Assembly: GCA_016789265.1 (NCBI GenBank)
Contig: JAEUQK010000023.1
Location: 1 to 64,000, forward strand
Direction of reading: 5' to 3'
DNA: 64,000 nucleotides
From: Blastocatellia bacterium
GTDB taxonomy: Bacteria > Acidobacteriota > Blastocatellia > Pyrinomonadales > Pyrinomonadaceae
Shown here: piece after piece, positions 25,379-35,148 of the stretch
Numbering within the stretch: the first letter of the stretch is position 1
How the letters are laid out: each line of letters begins with the position of its first letter
Position numbers and translations under genes: made by a program
The notes under the pieces: generated by a model
The model's database searches: none
Seen by the model: only the letters and a program-made list of their open reading frames with translations
Told to the model about the DNA's origin: nothing

Positions 25379-27841
25379 ATGTCTTTGTGTCGTACCGCAT
25401 GTTCGGTTTTTCTGTTGTTGGTGATCGGTCTGCCCGCGGTCGCTCAGTCACTCGCAAGCGTCGGAGGAAGCGTCAGGGATGAACACGGCTCTGCGGTCGC
25501 CGGCGCGCGCGTTAAGGTCTCGAGCGTCGGTGTCCGCTTCGATCGCGAAACGCTAACCGACGCGTCGGGAAAATTTCGGTTTTCCGATCTGGCGGCGGGA
25601 ACGTATCGGATAGAGGTGTTCGCGGACACATTCGGCACGAGGATCCGGGAGGTGCGGCTCGGTTCAGGCGCCGAGAATAATATAGAAATCGAGCTGTCTG
25701 CCGTCCCCATCGCGGCCGAGGTCTCCGTAGCCTCCGGGTACCTCGCCGGTACGACGGAAAGCCTGGGCGAGATCCCGGGTTCGATCGAGAGGATCGGCGG
25801 GCGTGAGCTAGAAAACGCGCGCGTGTTCAATTTCTCCGAAGCCCTACGCAAGATAGCGGGCGTCAACGTGCGCGATGAGGAAGGTTTCGGATTGAGGCCG
25901 AATATCGGGATCCGCGGGGCCAACCCGACCCGCTCGACAAAGGTGCTGTTGCTCGAAGATGGCCTTCCGCTCTCGTACGCCCCGTACGGCGACAATTCGT
26001 CGTATTACCACCCGCCGGTCGAGCGTTACAAATCGATCGAGGTGCTCAAAGGCTCCGGGCAGATCGCGTACGGCCCCCAGACGATCGCGGGGGTGGTCAA
26101 TTACATCACCCCGAACCCGCCGCAAAAGCCGAGCGTTGATATTTTGCTGGAGGGCGGAAGCCGCTCGTTCTTCAACGGCGGGGCGGGTTTCGGCGGCACA
26201 TTCGGGAGGTTGGGGACTCTTCTGAATTTCAATCACAAACGCGGTGACGGATCGCGCGAGAACACGAACTTCAAGCTGTTCGATCTTGCCTCGAAGGCGA
26301 CGTTTGATTTCAACGCCCGCAACTCGCTCACCGCGAAGTTCACGTTCTTCCGCGAGGATTCCAACCTCACTTACACGGGAGCGACCGAGGCGGAGTTCGC
26401 CGCGGATCCGAGGGGCAATATATTCAAGAACGATTTCTTTTACGGGCGGCGATATGGGTTCTCTCTCCAGCACGCGGCCGTGCTCTCGTCTCGGATCAGC
26501 CTCACGACGAATTTCTACTCCAATTACTTCTCGCGCGATTGGTGGCGGCAGACGTCGAATTCCGGCGAGCGCCCTTTCAGGCTCTTCCGCCCATCGGACC
26601 CGACCAACCCAATCAGCGACGTCGATTGTTTGAGCCTTGCGGACCTCAATACGACCTGCGGGAACAGGGGCAACTTGCGGGACTACCTGACCATCGGAGT
26701 GGAGCCGCGGCTGAACTTCAACTTCAACCTCGGGGCCGTCCGTAACGAAACGAACATCGGCTTCCGGATCCATCGGGAGGATCAGGATCGGCTTGGGAAA
26801 TATGGGGACCTGCCGACCTCGCGGGACGGGCGGCTGATCGAGCAGAACGAGAGAAAGGCTCTAGTCTACTCCGGTTTCTTCCAGCACCGGTTCATTTGGA
26901 AAGATTTCGCGTTCACGCCCGGGATCAGGATCGAAAACATCAATTATGAGCGGTCAAATTTGCTTTTCAACGGCGGCGCCGGCGTTACCGGCGAAACTTC
27001 TTTGACCGAGGTTATCCCGGGTTTCGGCGTGGCCTATTCGGGTCTGAAGAACACCACTATATTCGCGGGCGTCCACCGCGGTTTCGCCCCGCCGCGGGTC
27101 GAGGATGTCGTGACGGACGCGGGGGGCGTGCGGGATCTCGATTCCGAATTGAGCTGGAACTACGAGTTTGGGGCACGCTCACGGCCTTTCCGCGGCGTCG
27201 ATCTGACGGCCACGTTTTTCCGGAACGATTACGAAAACCAGATCGTCGCGGCGTCGATCGCGAGCGGCACCCAGTTCACCAACGGCGGGCAAACGCTGCA
27301 GCAGGGGATCGAGCTGACCGGCTCGATCGACAGCGGAACCGTTTTCACGTCATCGCACAACTTTTACGTTCGCACCGCCTATTCCTATCTTCCGCTCGCG
27401 GAATTCAGGGGCGACAGGCTGAGCACCGTTACTTCGGCGAGCGTCCTCAACCAGTACTGCCCGGCCGAGCGGCGTTTCTCCCCGACGGGCTGCATCATCA
27501 CCGGGAACCGACTCCCGTACGCTCCGGAGACTCAGGTCACGACAAGCTTCGGCTATTCCCACCAACGCGGGATCGACGCATTTATCGAAAATGTGTTCGT
27601 CGGAAGGCAGTTCGGCGATGATCTGAACGCCGTCAACCCCACGCCGAACGGGCAAACCGGAGCCATCCCGTCACAGACCTACTGGAACGCCACGGCGAAC
27701 TACAAAATCGAAAAATGGCGCTCGACTTTCTTCGTTACCGCGAAGAACATCTTCGACCGCACCTTCATGGTCGATCGTTCAAGAGGTATCCTGCCATCGC
27801 AGCCCCGGCTCATCCACGCTGGCGTGAAAGTGAATTTCTAG
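25379..27841 (+). CDS. TonB-dependent outer membrane receptor (FecA-like)
   Basis: The protein has 820 residues. Signal peptide (TACSVFLLLVIGLPAVAQS), then a carboxypeptidase-regulatory-like beta domain (GGSVRDEHGSAVAGARVKV to about residue 110), then a plug (SEALRKIAGVNVRDEEGFG; GIRGANPTRSTKVLLLEDGL) and a beta barrel ending in an aromatic residue (HAGVKVNF). Such receptors bring iron complexes or other scarce ligands across the outer membrane with TonB energy. The plug and layout resemble ferric dicitrate type receptors; the ligand is not certain. The Fur-like box upstream supports iron. Confidence 0.88.
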   Translation: MSLCRTACSVFLLLVIGLPAVAQSLASVGGSVRDEHGSAVAGARVKVSSVGVRFDRETLTDASGKFRFSDLAAGTYRIEVFADTFGTRIREVRLGSGAENNIEIELSAVPIAAEVSVASGYLAGTTESLGEIPGSIERIGGRELENARVFNFSEALRKIAGVNVRDEEGFGLRPNIGIRGANPTRSTKVLLLEDGLPLSYAPYGDNSSYYHPPVERYKSIEVLKGSGQIAYGPQTIAGVVNYITPNPPQKPSVDILLEGGSRSFFNGGAGFGGTFGRLGTLLNFNHKRGDGSRENTNFKLFDLASKATFDFNARNSLTAKFTFFREDSNLTYTGATEAEFAADPRGNIFKNDFFYGRRYGFSLQHAAVLSSRISLTTNFYSNYFSRDWWRQTSNSGERPFRLFRPSDPTNPISDVDCLSLADLNTTCGNRGNLRDYLTIGVEPRLNFNFNLGAVRNETNIGFRIHREDQDRLGKYGDLPTSRDGRLIEQNERKALVYSGFFQHRFIWKDFAFTPGIRIENINYERSNLLFNGGAGVTGETSLTEVIPGFGVAYSGLKNTTIFAGVHRGFAPPRVEDVVTDAGGVRDLDSELSWNYEFGARSRPFRGVDLTATFFRNDYENQIVAASIASGTQFTNGGQTLQQGIELTGSIDSGTVFTSSHNFYVRTAYSYLPLAEFRGDRLSTVTSASVLNQYCPAERRFSPTGCIITGNRLPYAPETQVTTSFGYSHQRGIDAFIENVFVGRQFGDDLNAVNPTPNGQTGAIPSQTYWNATANYKIEKWRSTFFVTAKNIFDRTFMVDRSRGILPSQPRLIHAGVKVNF

Positions 27842-28109
27842 GACGGCCGCCCGGGGACGTTCCGCGTTCCACGCGCCGAATCCGGTCGGCCTTCACCCGG
27901 CTCGAACGCTCTGTTGCCTCACCCCGATCTCGTTGGCCTTCGGCAGAATGAATGCCGAGTTTTTGTCCCTGCTTCCTACCGACTTTCTACCAGTCAAGAA
28001 GCGGTGGAACCTGACATTTGTCAACAAAAAGTCATGTTTCACCGCCCCACAATCCCGCAAGCAAATAAGCTGTTGGCAGTCGGTTGACTCGCGGGGGGAG
28101 AACGTCCGG

Positions 28110-29240
28110 ATGATCAAAAGCGTCGGGTACAGAAGGGTTTCGAAGAACCGTCCGTGCTCGATCTGCGGAAAACCGGATTGGTGCAGCACCACGGCGACGG
28201 AATCGATCTCGTTCTGCGCCCGATCCACCACGAACGCGGACCGGATCAGCCCTCACGGTTGGGGAGTTTTCTACGATCACGATCCCGGTTGGCAGTTCGC
28301 GCGCCCTACTCGCCCCATCCCTGCCCGAAAAAAGTTCGCTCTTTCACCCGCTTTGGCGCCGCCCGCGATAAGGGATCGGGTCTACCGCAAGCTGATCGAA
28401 CTCTCCCCCGCGTCGTCGAGTGACGAGATCGTGTTCGGACGCGGCGGGCTACGGGACCGGGGCGTTCTCGATCGTGCGAATTATGGGAGTTTTCCAAAGA
28501 CGGTCCGAGGTCGGGACGCTTTGGTCGGGAAGCTGGTCCAAGCGTTCGCGGGGGATCGAGCGCTGATTCCTCTCTCGTTTTCCGGAGTGCCAGGCTTCTG
28601 GAGGGATGAAGATGGTGAGACTCGCCTTGGGAGCAGGAAGGATTCGGTTGAAGATCTTATGCTGATCCCATTCGTCGGGTCCGACGGTCGCATCCGAGCG
28701 TGCCAGATCCGATTCATGAAGTTCGTTAGCAACAGGTCGGGGCGGTACATCTGGCTCTCATCCTCCAACGAGCAGACCGGGTGCGGTTCCGGGGCGCCAC
28801 TGCATCACGCCTGCCCGCATTCGGCGTCGAATGAACCGGTACTGGTCACCGAAGGAGCGCTAAAGGCGGCAACCGCACAGAGGTTCCTCATCGATAGATA
28901 CGTCGTCGGCAACAGCGGCGTGGCCACTTCCCACCGCGAGATCATTGGGACCGCGCGCGGTAGACCGCTCGAGATCGCGTTCGATCTCGACAGCTTTACC
29001 AACCCGCACGTTGCAAGAGCGTTAGCCGCTTTGGTGCGACTCCGCTATTCGGATCAAGCGTCCTTCGGATACGGCGAAAGCGTCCGGATCGTCGTGTGGG
29101 ATGGTTCCATGAAGGGGATTGACGAGGCACTGTTGGCGCAAGTTCCTCTGCTACACCTCAGCGTGCCCGAGTGGCTTAAACGCCTCAGCCCGAAATGCCT
29201 CGGCGAAGCGACGCGGCAACTGGCACCGCTCACGCAATAA
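28110..29240 (+). CDS. DUF3854 / Toprim primase-like protein
   Basis: The protein has 376 residues from ATG 28110, which has GGGGGGAG nine bases upstream; the open frame continues upstream without protein-like character. A zinc-finger-like start (CSICGKPDWC and a Cys further on) precedes a DUF3854-type Toprim fold: LVTEGALKAATAQRF with the acidic Glu, IAFDLDSFTNPHVARAL with DxD, and IVVWDGSMKGIDEALL. Such proteins occur in plasmids and phages, often for primer synthesis or helicase loading. It opens the plasmid-like part of the island. Confidence 0.75.
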   Translation: MIKSVGYRRVSKNRPCSICGKPDWCSTTATESISFCARSTTNADRISPHGWGVFYDHDPGWQFARPTRPIPARKKFALSPALAPPAIRDRVYRKLIELSPASSSDEIVFGRGGLRDRGVLDRANYGSFPKTVRGRDALVGKLVQAFAGDRALIPLSFSGVPGFWRDEDGETRLGSRKDSVEDLMLIPFVGSDGRIRACQIRFMKFVSNRSGRYIWLSSSNEQTGCGSGAPLHHACPHSASNEPVLVTEGALKAATAQRFLIDRYVVGNSGVATSHREIIGTARGRPLEIAFDLDSFTNPHVARALAALVRLRYSDQASFGYGESVRIVVWDGSMKGIDEALLAQVPLLHLSVPEWLKRLSPKCLGEATRQLAPLTQ

Positions 29241-29261
29241 AATTAGCGGCTGGCAGTCGGC

Positions 29262-30263
29262 GTGATGAGGCCATTGATCGAACTAGCACACATCCCTTTC
29301 TCCCTGGTCGAACAGGTCGCAACGATTATCGAAACGGGGACGCCGATCAACAACCGCGAATTGCTCGCCCTATGCATTGGGGGCGGGATTGACGGATTCG
29401 CGATCGATCCACATCTGTGCCACGAAGTCGCGGAGACCGCACTGAACTTTCTCATTCAGGCGAAGCACGGCAAAGAGCTACTTCGCGCGACCGACCCGTC
29501 CACCGCCTGCTACAGCATCCTCAAACCTCTGCAGAAGAGACTGCCGACGCAGTCTTGGCGGAGTGCCGCACAGGTCACATACCAGCAATTTTCGACGCCC
29601 GCCCCGATCGCATATCTGGCTTCGTACCTGCTGGATCTGCACGCGGACGACGTCGTGCTCGAACCATCATGCGGCACGGGCAGTCTTGCGGTCTGGGCAC
29701 GGGCGGCCGATGCGACCGTGATTACGAATGAAATAGACGTGCGGCGACGAGCGCTTGGGAGACTTCTCGGCTTCGATCCCACCGGGCACGACGCGGAGTT
29801 CATCGACGACCTCCTGCCCGCGAGCGCTGCGTGGTCCGTAGTGCTGGCGAACCCGCCTTTCTCGTCGAGCGGCGGGCGGGTGGAGAAGAACCAGAGCAGA
29901 TTCGGATTCCGCCACGTCGAATCCGCGCTTCGGCGCCTCGCGGACGGCGGCAGATTTGCGGTCATTCTGGGCGAAAGCGGGGCACCTCGAACCCAAGCGG
30001 GACGGGTCTTCTGGGACTCGCTCCTCCCCGATGTTCGGGTGACCGGAGCCATCGGTTTGCCTGGTCGGGAATACTACCGCAACGGCACCACGGTGGGCGT
30101 AACTTTGATCCTCGGACGCAAGCACGCTGCCGGTGAACGAGAATCCGCGGCGTCGGTCAGCGATATTCCCAGCATCACTGCTTCTTCAGTTGCGGACGCT
30201 TTCGATCGGGCACTCGCGGCGGGGTTGCGTCTCGGCCCTCCGCCCAAATCCATACACAAATAG
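29262..30263 (+). CDS. N6-adenine DNA methyltransferase-like protein
   Basis: The protein has 333 residues. SAM motif EPSCGTGSLAVWA at about 134 and catalytic NPPF at 197-200 define an amino-methyltransferase of the N6-adenine type. A helical N-terminal part of about 100 residues comes first. The next gene, a Strawberry-notch helicase, starts at the base after its stop. Such a methyltransferase fused or next to a Strawberry-notch helicase is common in phages and plasmids. Its target site is unknown, and no restriction enzyme is seen beside it. Confidence 0.82.
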   Translation: MMRPLIELAHIPFSLVEQVATIIETGTPINNRELLALCIGGGIDGFAIDPHLCHEVAETALNFLIQAKHGKELLRATDPSTACYSILKPLQKRLPTQSWRSAAQVTYQQFSTPAPIAYLASYLLDLHADDVVLEPSCGTGSLAVWARAADATVITNEIDVRRRALGRLLGFDPTGHDAEFIDDLLPASAAWSVVLANPPFSSSGGRVEKNQSRFGFRHVESALRRLADGGRFAVILGESGAPRTQAGRVFWDSLLPDVRVTGAIGLPGREYYRNGTTVGVTLILGRKHAAGERESAASVSDIPSITASSVADAFDRALAAGLRLGPPPKSIHK

Positions 30264-33200
30264 ATGCTATCCACTCAGAACGAAATGACAGTGGGCACCG
30301 ATGCGCCTTTTTGTGCGTCGACGGCCGCGGTGACCTCCACCGAAGAGGATGCGCCGGACGGGACGGCTCAGACGCTCGCATATTCCCCGCATCACATCGT
30401 CGGCGGCTCTCCGCACCCGGGAGTCATCGTGGAGACGCCCGGCCTCGCGAATGTCGAGCCCCCGCCGATTCGCTACCGCCCGCATCTGCCGAAGGAATTG
30501 TCCGATAGCGGACGGCTCTCCGCGATGCAGATCGAAAGGATCATCTACGCGGGCCAGGCGCACGAGCAACGACTCGCCGACGGCTCCCGAGCAGGCATCA
30601 GCATCGGCGACGGAACCGGGACGGGGAAAACGGCGACATTGGCCGGTGTAATCCTGGATAACTGGTTCCAGGGGCGACGCAGAGCTGTCTGGTTCTCGGT
30701 GAAGGCGGACCTGATCGAAGCTGTGTCGGACGAGTTCGCGAGACTCGGGCTCGTGCCGCCGATAAGGTTGATAAACGATTTCCCGACCGACGGCGGGATC
30801 CCATTCAGCGACGGGATCGTCTTCTGCACGTACCGCTCGCTGATCGCCCGTTCGAAATCGGGCGGTCGCCGGATCGACCAGATCACACGCTGGCTCGGGA
30901 GCGACGGGGTCGTCATCTTCGACGAGGGGCACAAAGCGAAATACGCATTCGCGGACGATCGCGGCAAATCGACCCAAACGGGAGCGGCCGTGCTTGAGGT
31001 TCAGGAGCCGACGCGCTTCCCCGATGTAAGAGTCGTCTATTCCTCCGCCACGTCCGCCGGCGAGGTCCGCCACCTCGCGTACATGTCGAGGCTGGGACTA
31101 TGGGGCGAGGGGACCAATTTCCCGCTCGGGTTCGAGCAGTTCGCCGAGGAGATCGAATCGGGCGGCGTGGGCGCTTTGGAGATGGTCTGCCGCGATCTGA
31201 AAGCGATGGGCCGGTACCTTTGCGGGAACCTGAGCATGGGAACCGATCCGGAATCGGGGCTCGCCGTTGAGTTCCGCGAGGTGACGCACTGGCTTACCCC
31301 CGCTCAGCGGCGGATGTACGACCACATGGCTCAAGGTTGGCAGGAGGTCTTTCGGAACATCCATCGGGCGCTGGATCTCACTAATTCCGGCAAGGCGACG
31401 CGAGCCCAAGCCGTCAATCAATTTTGGGCGGAGCATCAGCGGTGTTTTCGCAACCTGATCACCGCTTTCAAGGTTCCGACCCTGATCCGGGAGATCGAGG
31501 ACGCGCTCGGCAGGCGCGAGTCCATAGTCGTTTCCATCACCGGCACCGGCGAGAGCCAGACGAAGAAGCAGATCGAGCGGGCCGCCGACCAGGAGGCGGC
31601 GATCGACAGTCTGGATTTTAGCCCGCGTGAAACTCTTACGCGCCTTGTATCTAATTGCTTCCCGACGGCGTGTTTCCAGGAACGCACGAACCCGTATAGC
31701 GGGACGATCGAGTACATTCCTGTTCTTGATGCGAACGGAAATCAGGTCGAAAGCCGAGCCGCGTTGCAGTTGAGGGCGGAGCTGATGGATAAGTTGTCGA
31801 TCTTGGAAGTCCCCGAGCACCCACTCGATCAGCTGGTCAATTACTTCGGGGTCGAGAATGTGGCGGAGATGACGGGGCGAAAGAAACGTCTGATCCGCAC
31901 AACTTCGGGCACGCTTGAATATCGGCCCCGCCAACTTGCAGCCGTTCCGTCGAAGCTTGTCAACCTGCACGAGAAGAACGCGTTCCAGAACGGCGACAAG
32001 CGCATCGCGATCATGTCGGAGGTCGCCTCGACGGGCGATAGCCTCCACGCCGGGCATCATGTTGGCAACAAGCAAAGGCGTCTCCACATCGCCGCGGAGC
32101 TGAAATGGTCCGCCGACAAGCAGATCCAGGACTTCGGGCGCACCCATCGCACCGGGCAGGTCGCGCCGCCGGTATATCTGCTGGTGTTCACGGAACTCGG
32201 CGGCGAGAAACGATTCTCCGCGACCATCGCCCGCAGGCTTGGCAATATGGGGGCCCTCACCAAAGGGGACCGGCGTGCGGAGAAGGCGGGCAATCTCGAT
32301 AAATACAACCTCGAATCGAAGGAGGGCCGTTCCGCTCTGAATGTCGTCCTTTCGAGCATCATGCGGGGGAGCGAGATCGGCGGCATCGAAGATCCTAAGC
32401 AGGCGCTGCGCGATATGGGACTTGTAAAGGTGGTGGATGGTGTGGAGCAGGTTCCCGAAGGCGAAAGGACGAACATCCCGCGATTTCTAAACCGTCTACT
32501 TTCGCTCGAAGTTGACCGGCAGAATGCGCTGTTCGATCACTTCTACGAGACATTTCTCGAAACGCTCGAATATCTGAAACAGAAGGGAAAACTGGACGAC
32601 GGGATGGAAGACCTGAAGGCCGCGTTCGTCGAGATCGCCGAACCTCCACAAGTGCTTCACTCGGATGTGCTCACCTCCGCGAAGACGGTCTACTACAAGC
32701 TCAACCTGAAAGTGGCAACGAAACCTGCAAGATATTTGGAATTATCCGAAAGCGGGGTTCATCAGTTCTTTCAGGATCGGCGTGACGGCTCGTTCGTTGC
32801 GGTCCGTCGAACGCTATCGCACACCGATCCGGAGACCGGGGTAAGATATCAGATGTTCTCGATCTCGAAACCGATAGGCCGGAATCTCTCGTACGTCCGC
32901 GAGAGCGAATTGAATCAGAAATACCGCATCGTCCCAAAAGCGAAGGCGGAGAAATGGTGGCTACAAGAGGAAGCAAAGATCCCTCCGTATGAACACAAAG
33001 CGGTTCACCTTCTCAGCGGGGCACTTCTCCCGATATGGAAATACCTGAAAACTCTAAGCAAAGATGCTCTCGATATCGTTCGGACGACAACGGATGACGG
33101 CACCAGACTCGTCGGCGTTAAGATCTCCGAAGACCGTTTGCGCGATCTGTTTCGTCATTTCGGGTTGCGGTCCGACATTCCGTCCACGGCCCCCGAAGTG

Positions 33201-33593
33201 CTCAGGCTGGTCGACTTTGAAAACAACACCGTACAGCTCGACGGCGATATCCGAATCAAAACGTCCCGATTCCAGGGGCGTCTGCTTACCGAGATCTGCC
33301 CTTCGACCTTTGAACAGATCCGCGAACTTCGAGGAATGGGTCTGGTCAATATCGTACAAAGTGGAAAACAGCGATTCTTCCTTCCTGAACGATCCCCGGA
33401 TGCTTACCTCGAACCGATCCTGGCGCTCTACTCGCCCAAATCCACCGACATCGATTTTCTGCCGGAGTTGGCGACCGAGTTTCAACCTGTTGAAGCGTCC
33501 GAGCCGATAGAACTCCCCGGATGGTTGGTCGAGCCTGTTCAAACGGAGATGATGAGTCTCAAAATATCAGAGGATACGCTGTTCGCGAGTTAA
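30264..33593 (+). CDS. Strawberry-notch family superfamily II helicase
   Basis: The protein has 1109 residues. Walker A is GDGTGTGKT at 115-123, and the DExH box is DEGH at 220-223 (VVIFDEGHKAKYAF). The helicase C part includes IAIMSEVASTGDSLHAG and QIQDFGRTHRTGQVAPPVY, the Strawberry-notch signature region. About 350 further residues follow, of unknown fold. The ATG directly follows the stop of the methyltransferase gene. Eukaryotic relatives act in gene control; in mobile elements these proteins probably remodel or load onto DNA. Confidence 0.88.
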   Translation: MLSTQNEMTVGTDAPFCASTAAVTSTEEDAPDGTAQTLAYSPHHIVGGSPHPGVIVETPGLANVEPPPIRYRPHLPKELSDSGRLSAMQIERIIYAGQAHEQRLADGSRAGISIGDGTGTGKTATLAGVILDNWFQGRRRAVWFSVKADLIEAVSDEFARLGLVPPIRLINDFPTDGGIPFSDGIVFCTYRSLIARSKSGGRRIDQITRWLGSDGVVIFDEGHKAKYAFADDRGKSTQTGAAVLEVQEPTRFPDVRVVYSSATSAGEVRHLAYMSRLGLWGEGTNFPLGFEQFAEEIESGGVGALEMVCRDLKAMGRYLCGNLSMGTDPESGLAVEFREVTHWLTPAQRRMYDHMAQGWQEVFRNIHRALDLTNSGKATRAQAVNQFWAEHQRCFRNLITAFKVPTLIREIEDALGRRESIVVSITGTGESQTKKQIERAADQEAAIDSLDFSPRETLTRLVSNCFPTACFQERTNPYSGTIEYIPVLDANGNQVESRAALQLRAELMDKLSILEVPEHPLDQLVNYFGVENVAEMTGRKKRLIRTTSGTLEYRPRQLAAVPSKLVNLHEKNAFQNGDKRIAIMSEVASTGDSLHAGHHVGNKQRRLHIAAELKWSADKQIQDFGRTHRTGQVAPPVYLLVFTELGGEKRFSATIARRLGNMGALTKGDRRAEKAGNLDKYNLESKEGRSALNVVLSSIMRGSEIGGIEDPKQALRDMGLVKVVDGVEQVPEGERTNIPRFLNRLLSLEVDRQNALFDHFYETFLETLEYLKQKGKLDDGMEDLKAAFVEIAEPPQVLHSDVLTSAKTVYYKLNLKVATKPARYLELSESGVHQFFQDRRDGSFVAVRRTLSHTDPETGVRYQMFSISKPIGRNLSYVRESELNQKYRIVPKAKAEKWWLQEEAKIPPYEHKAVHLLSGALLPIWKYLKTLSKDALDIVRTTTDDGTRLVGVKISEDRLRDLFRHFGLRSDIPSTAPEVLRLVDFENNTVQLDGDIRIKTSRFQGRLLTEICPSTFEQIRELRGMGLVNIVQSGKQRFFLPERSPDAYLEPILALYSPKSTDIDFLPELATEFQPVEASEPIELPGWLVEPVQTEMMSLKISEDTLFAS

Positions 33594-33620
33594 CAATTGA
33601 AAGTGGTCAAACACCGTATT

Positions 33621-33644
33621 CTTAAAAAATTGGTCTTAAAAAAG
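33621..33644. repeat. A/T-rich direct repeat
   Basis: TCTTAAAAAA occurs at 33621-33630 and again at 33635-33644, 14 bases apart, in an A/T-rich patch of an otherwise G+C-rich region. It lies 146 bases before the orphan sigma-54 activator gene and may be a promoter or binding site. Confidence 0.4.
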
Positions 33645-33789
33645 TAACTTCCGGGTCTTATGCGGGTTTTTAGTTATGTAGGTTGAATAGCGACAGGTGA
33701 TTCAGACGCGTCCGGCACGGAAGGTCCGCGGGGATCAGAACGGTTTGCTCGAATGAACCTCTCGTCGACTCCATCAGAAAATCCGCCTT

Positions 33790-34878
33790 ATGAACAACCA
33801 AATTAATGTCACGACCGTCGACACAGTATCGTTGATTCTAAAGGAGAAGATAGCGTTATACGCCCGGGTGCCTCATTACGTGCTTATCACTGGCGAGCGG
33901 GGGACCGGCAAGACGACGATCGCCCGGCAGCTGCACGAGCAAAGCCCCAGATCGAAGCGGGAGTTCGTGAGCGTCAATTGTGCAAGCTTCACATCCGAGC
34001 TGCTGGAATCGGAGCTGTTCGGTTATGAGAAAGGAGCCTTCACAGGAGCAGCATCGGCGAAGGCCGGCCTGTTCGAGACGTCCGGGGGCGGGACCCTGTT
34101 CCTTGACGAGATCGGCGATCTCACGCTGGGCCTCCAAGCGAAACTCCTTAAGGCGGTTGAAGAAAAACGCATCCGCCGGGTCGGCGGCACGTTCGAACGG
34201 GAGATCGACGTCCGCATCGTGGCCGCCACATCCCGAAATCTGAAGGAGATGGTGAGACATGGGGCGTTTCGGCCCGATCTTTTCGACCGCCTCAACATAC
34301 TGCAACTCGAGACGATCCCGCTTCGGTTCCAGAGGGAACGGATTCGCGAGCTTTTCGTCAAGGAGATGGAGAGGCAGTCCGAGACGGTTGGCCGAACCTT
34401 GCCGTTTGAGATCGATGATGCGGCGGTGGAAGCTGTGCAATCACTCGAATGGAGAGGCAATTACCGTGAACTAAAGAACTTTGCCGTGCGACTCGCCGTC
34501 GAAGCGATGGACGAAACCGCGATCACGGCCGAACTCGTCATTCAAATGGCTCGAGACGGGTGGGCAGGCGAGACGACAATTTGCTCCGCCAGCGAAGATC
34601 GCTCCTCCGACATTTGGCACGAGCCTCGGCACACGAAGCAAAGCCTCGTGATGGTCACCTTTGATGCCGAAACCGATGACCTCGATACCGTGTACGTGAA
34701 GGCCGCGGCGACATTCATCGAGCATGCGTTGAAACAAAGCAACGGTAATCTTCGTCGTGCCGCTCGTTCCATGAACACCACGCATTCGACGCTTTCACGG
34801 ATCCTCAAAAAGAACAACGAAAGGAAGGCCCGCATCGACGTGAGCTCAAACGGCCTTACTCTTTCGGCGGCGGCGTGA
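33790..34878 (+). CDS. Orphan sigma-54-dependent activator (no receiver domain)
   Basis: The protein has 362 residues. It is an AAA+ domain (Walker A GERGTGKT, GAFTGA loop intact, Walker [11 protein letters not shown], second region of homology with FDRLNIL) followed by about 90 residues and a Fis-type helix-turn-helix (GNLRRAARSMNTTHSTLSRILKK). It lacks any receiver or sensor domain beyond some 40 N-terminal residues, so it should be active when made or be controlled in trans. No ribosome site is obvious. It sits between the helicase and the PRTRC genes and may control them. Confidence 0.85.
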   Translation: MNNQINVTTVDTVSLILKEKIALYARVPHYVLITGERGTGKTTIARQLHEQSPRSKREFVSVNCASFTSELLESELFGYEKGAFTGAASAKAGLFETSGGGTLFLDEIGDLTLGLQAKLLKAVEEKRIRRVGGTFEREIDVRIVAATSRNLKEMVRHGAFRPDLFDRLNILQLETIPLRFQRERIRELFVKEMERQSETVGRTLPFEIDDAAVEAVQSLEWRGNYRELKNFAVRLAVEAMDETAITAELVIQMARDGWAGETTICSASEDRSSDIWHEPRHTKQSLVMVTFDAETDDLDTVYVKAAATFIEHALKQSNGNLRRAARSMNTTHSTLSRILKKNNERKARIDVSSNGLTLSAAA

Positions 34879-35148
34879 GCTGCTGGATATTCTTCTGAAA
34901 TCCGTCGCTAAGCTCTCAGCTCAGTTTCATCTCTGGCGATCCAACACTAAGCCGTTCCTCGATCGGATTCGAACTCGAAGAAGTGTCGCTCGAAAACGCG
35001 AGTCGTAGTTCCCTCCTTTCAACTCCCATTTGAGCAATGTGCCCGATCCGGGCTCCCACCCTCAGCAGACACCCGTTTTCCCTCGCCTTCCGTGCGGAGA
35101 TAGCGGAAGAAATGAGCGGAAGACAGCGGCGTGGAAGGAGAGGAAAGC

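Noticed and set aside
31098..32147. 349-residue minus-strand open frame
   Set aside because: It is a shadow of the Strawberry-notch helicase gene, whose helicase motifs run through this region on the plus strand.
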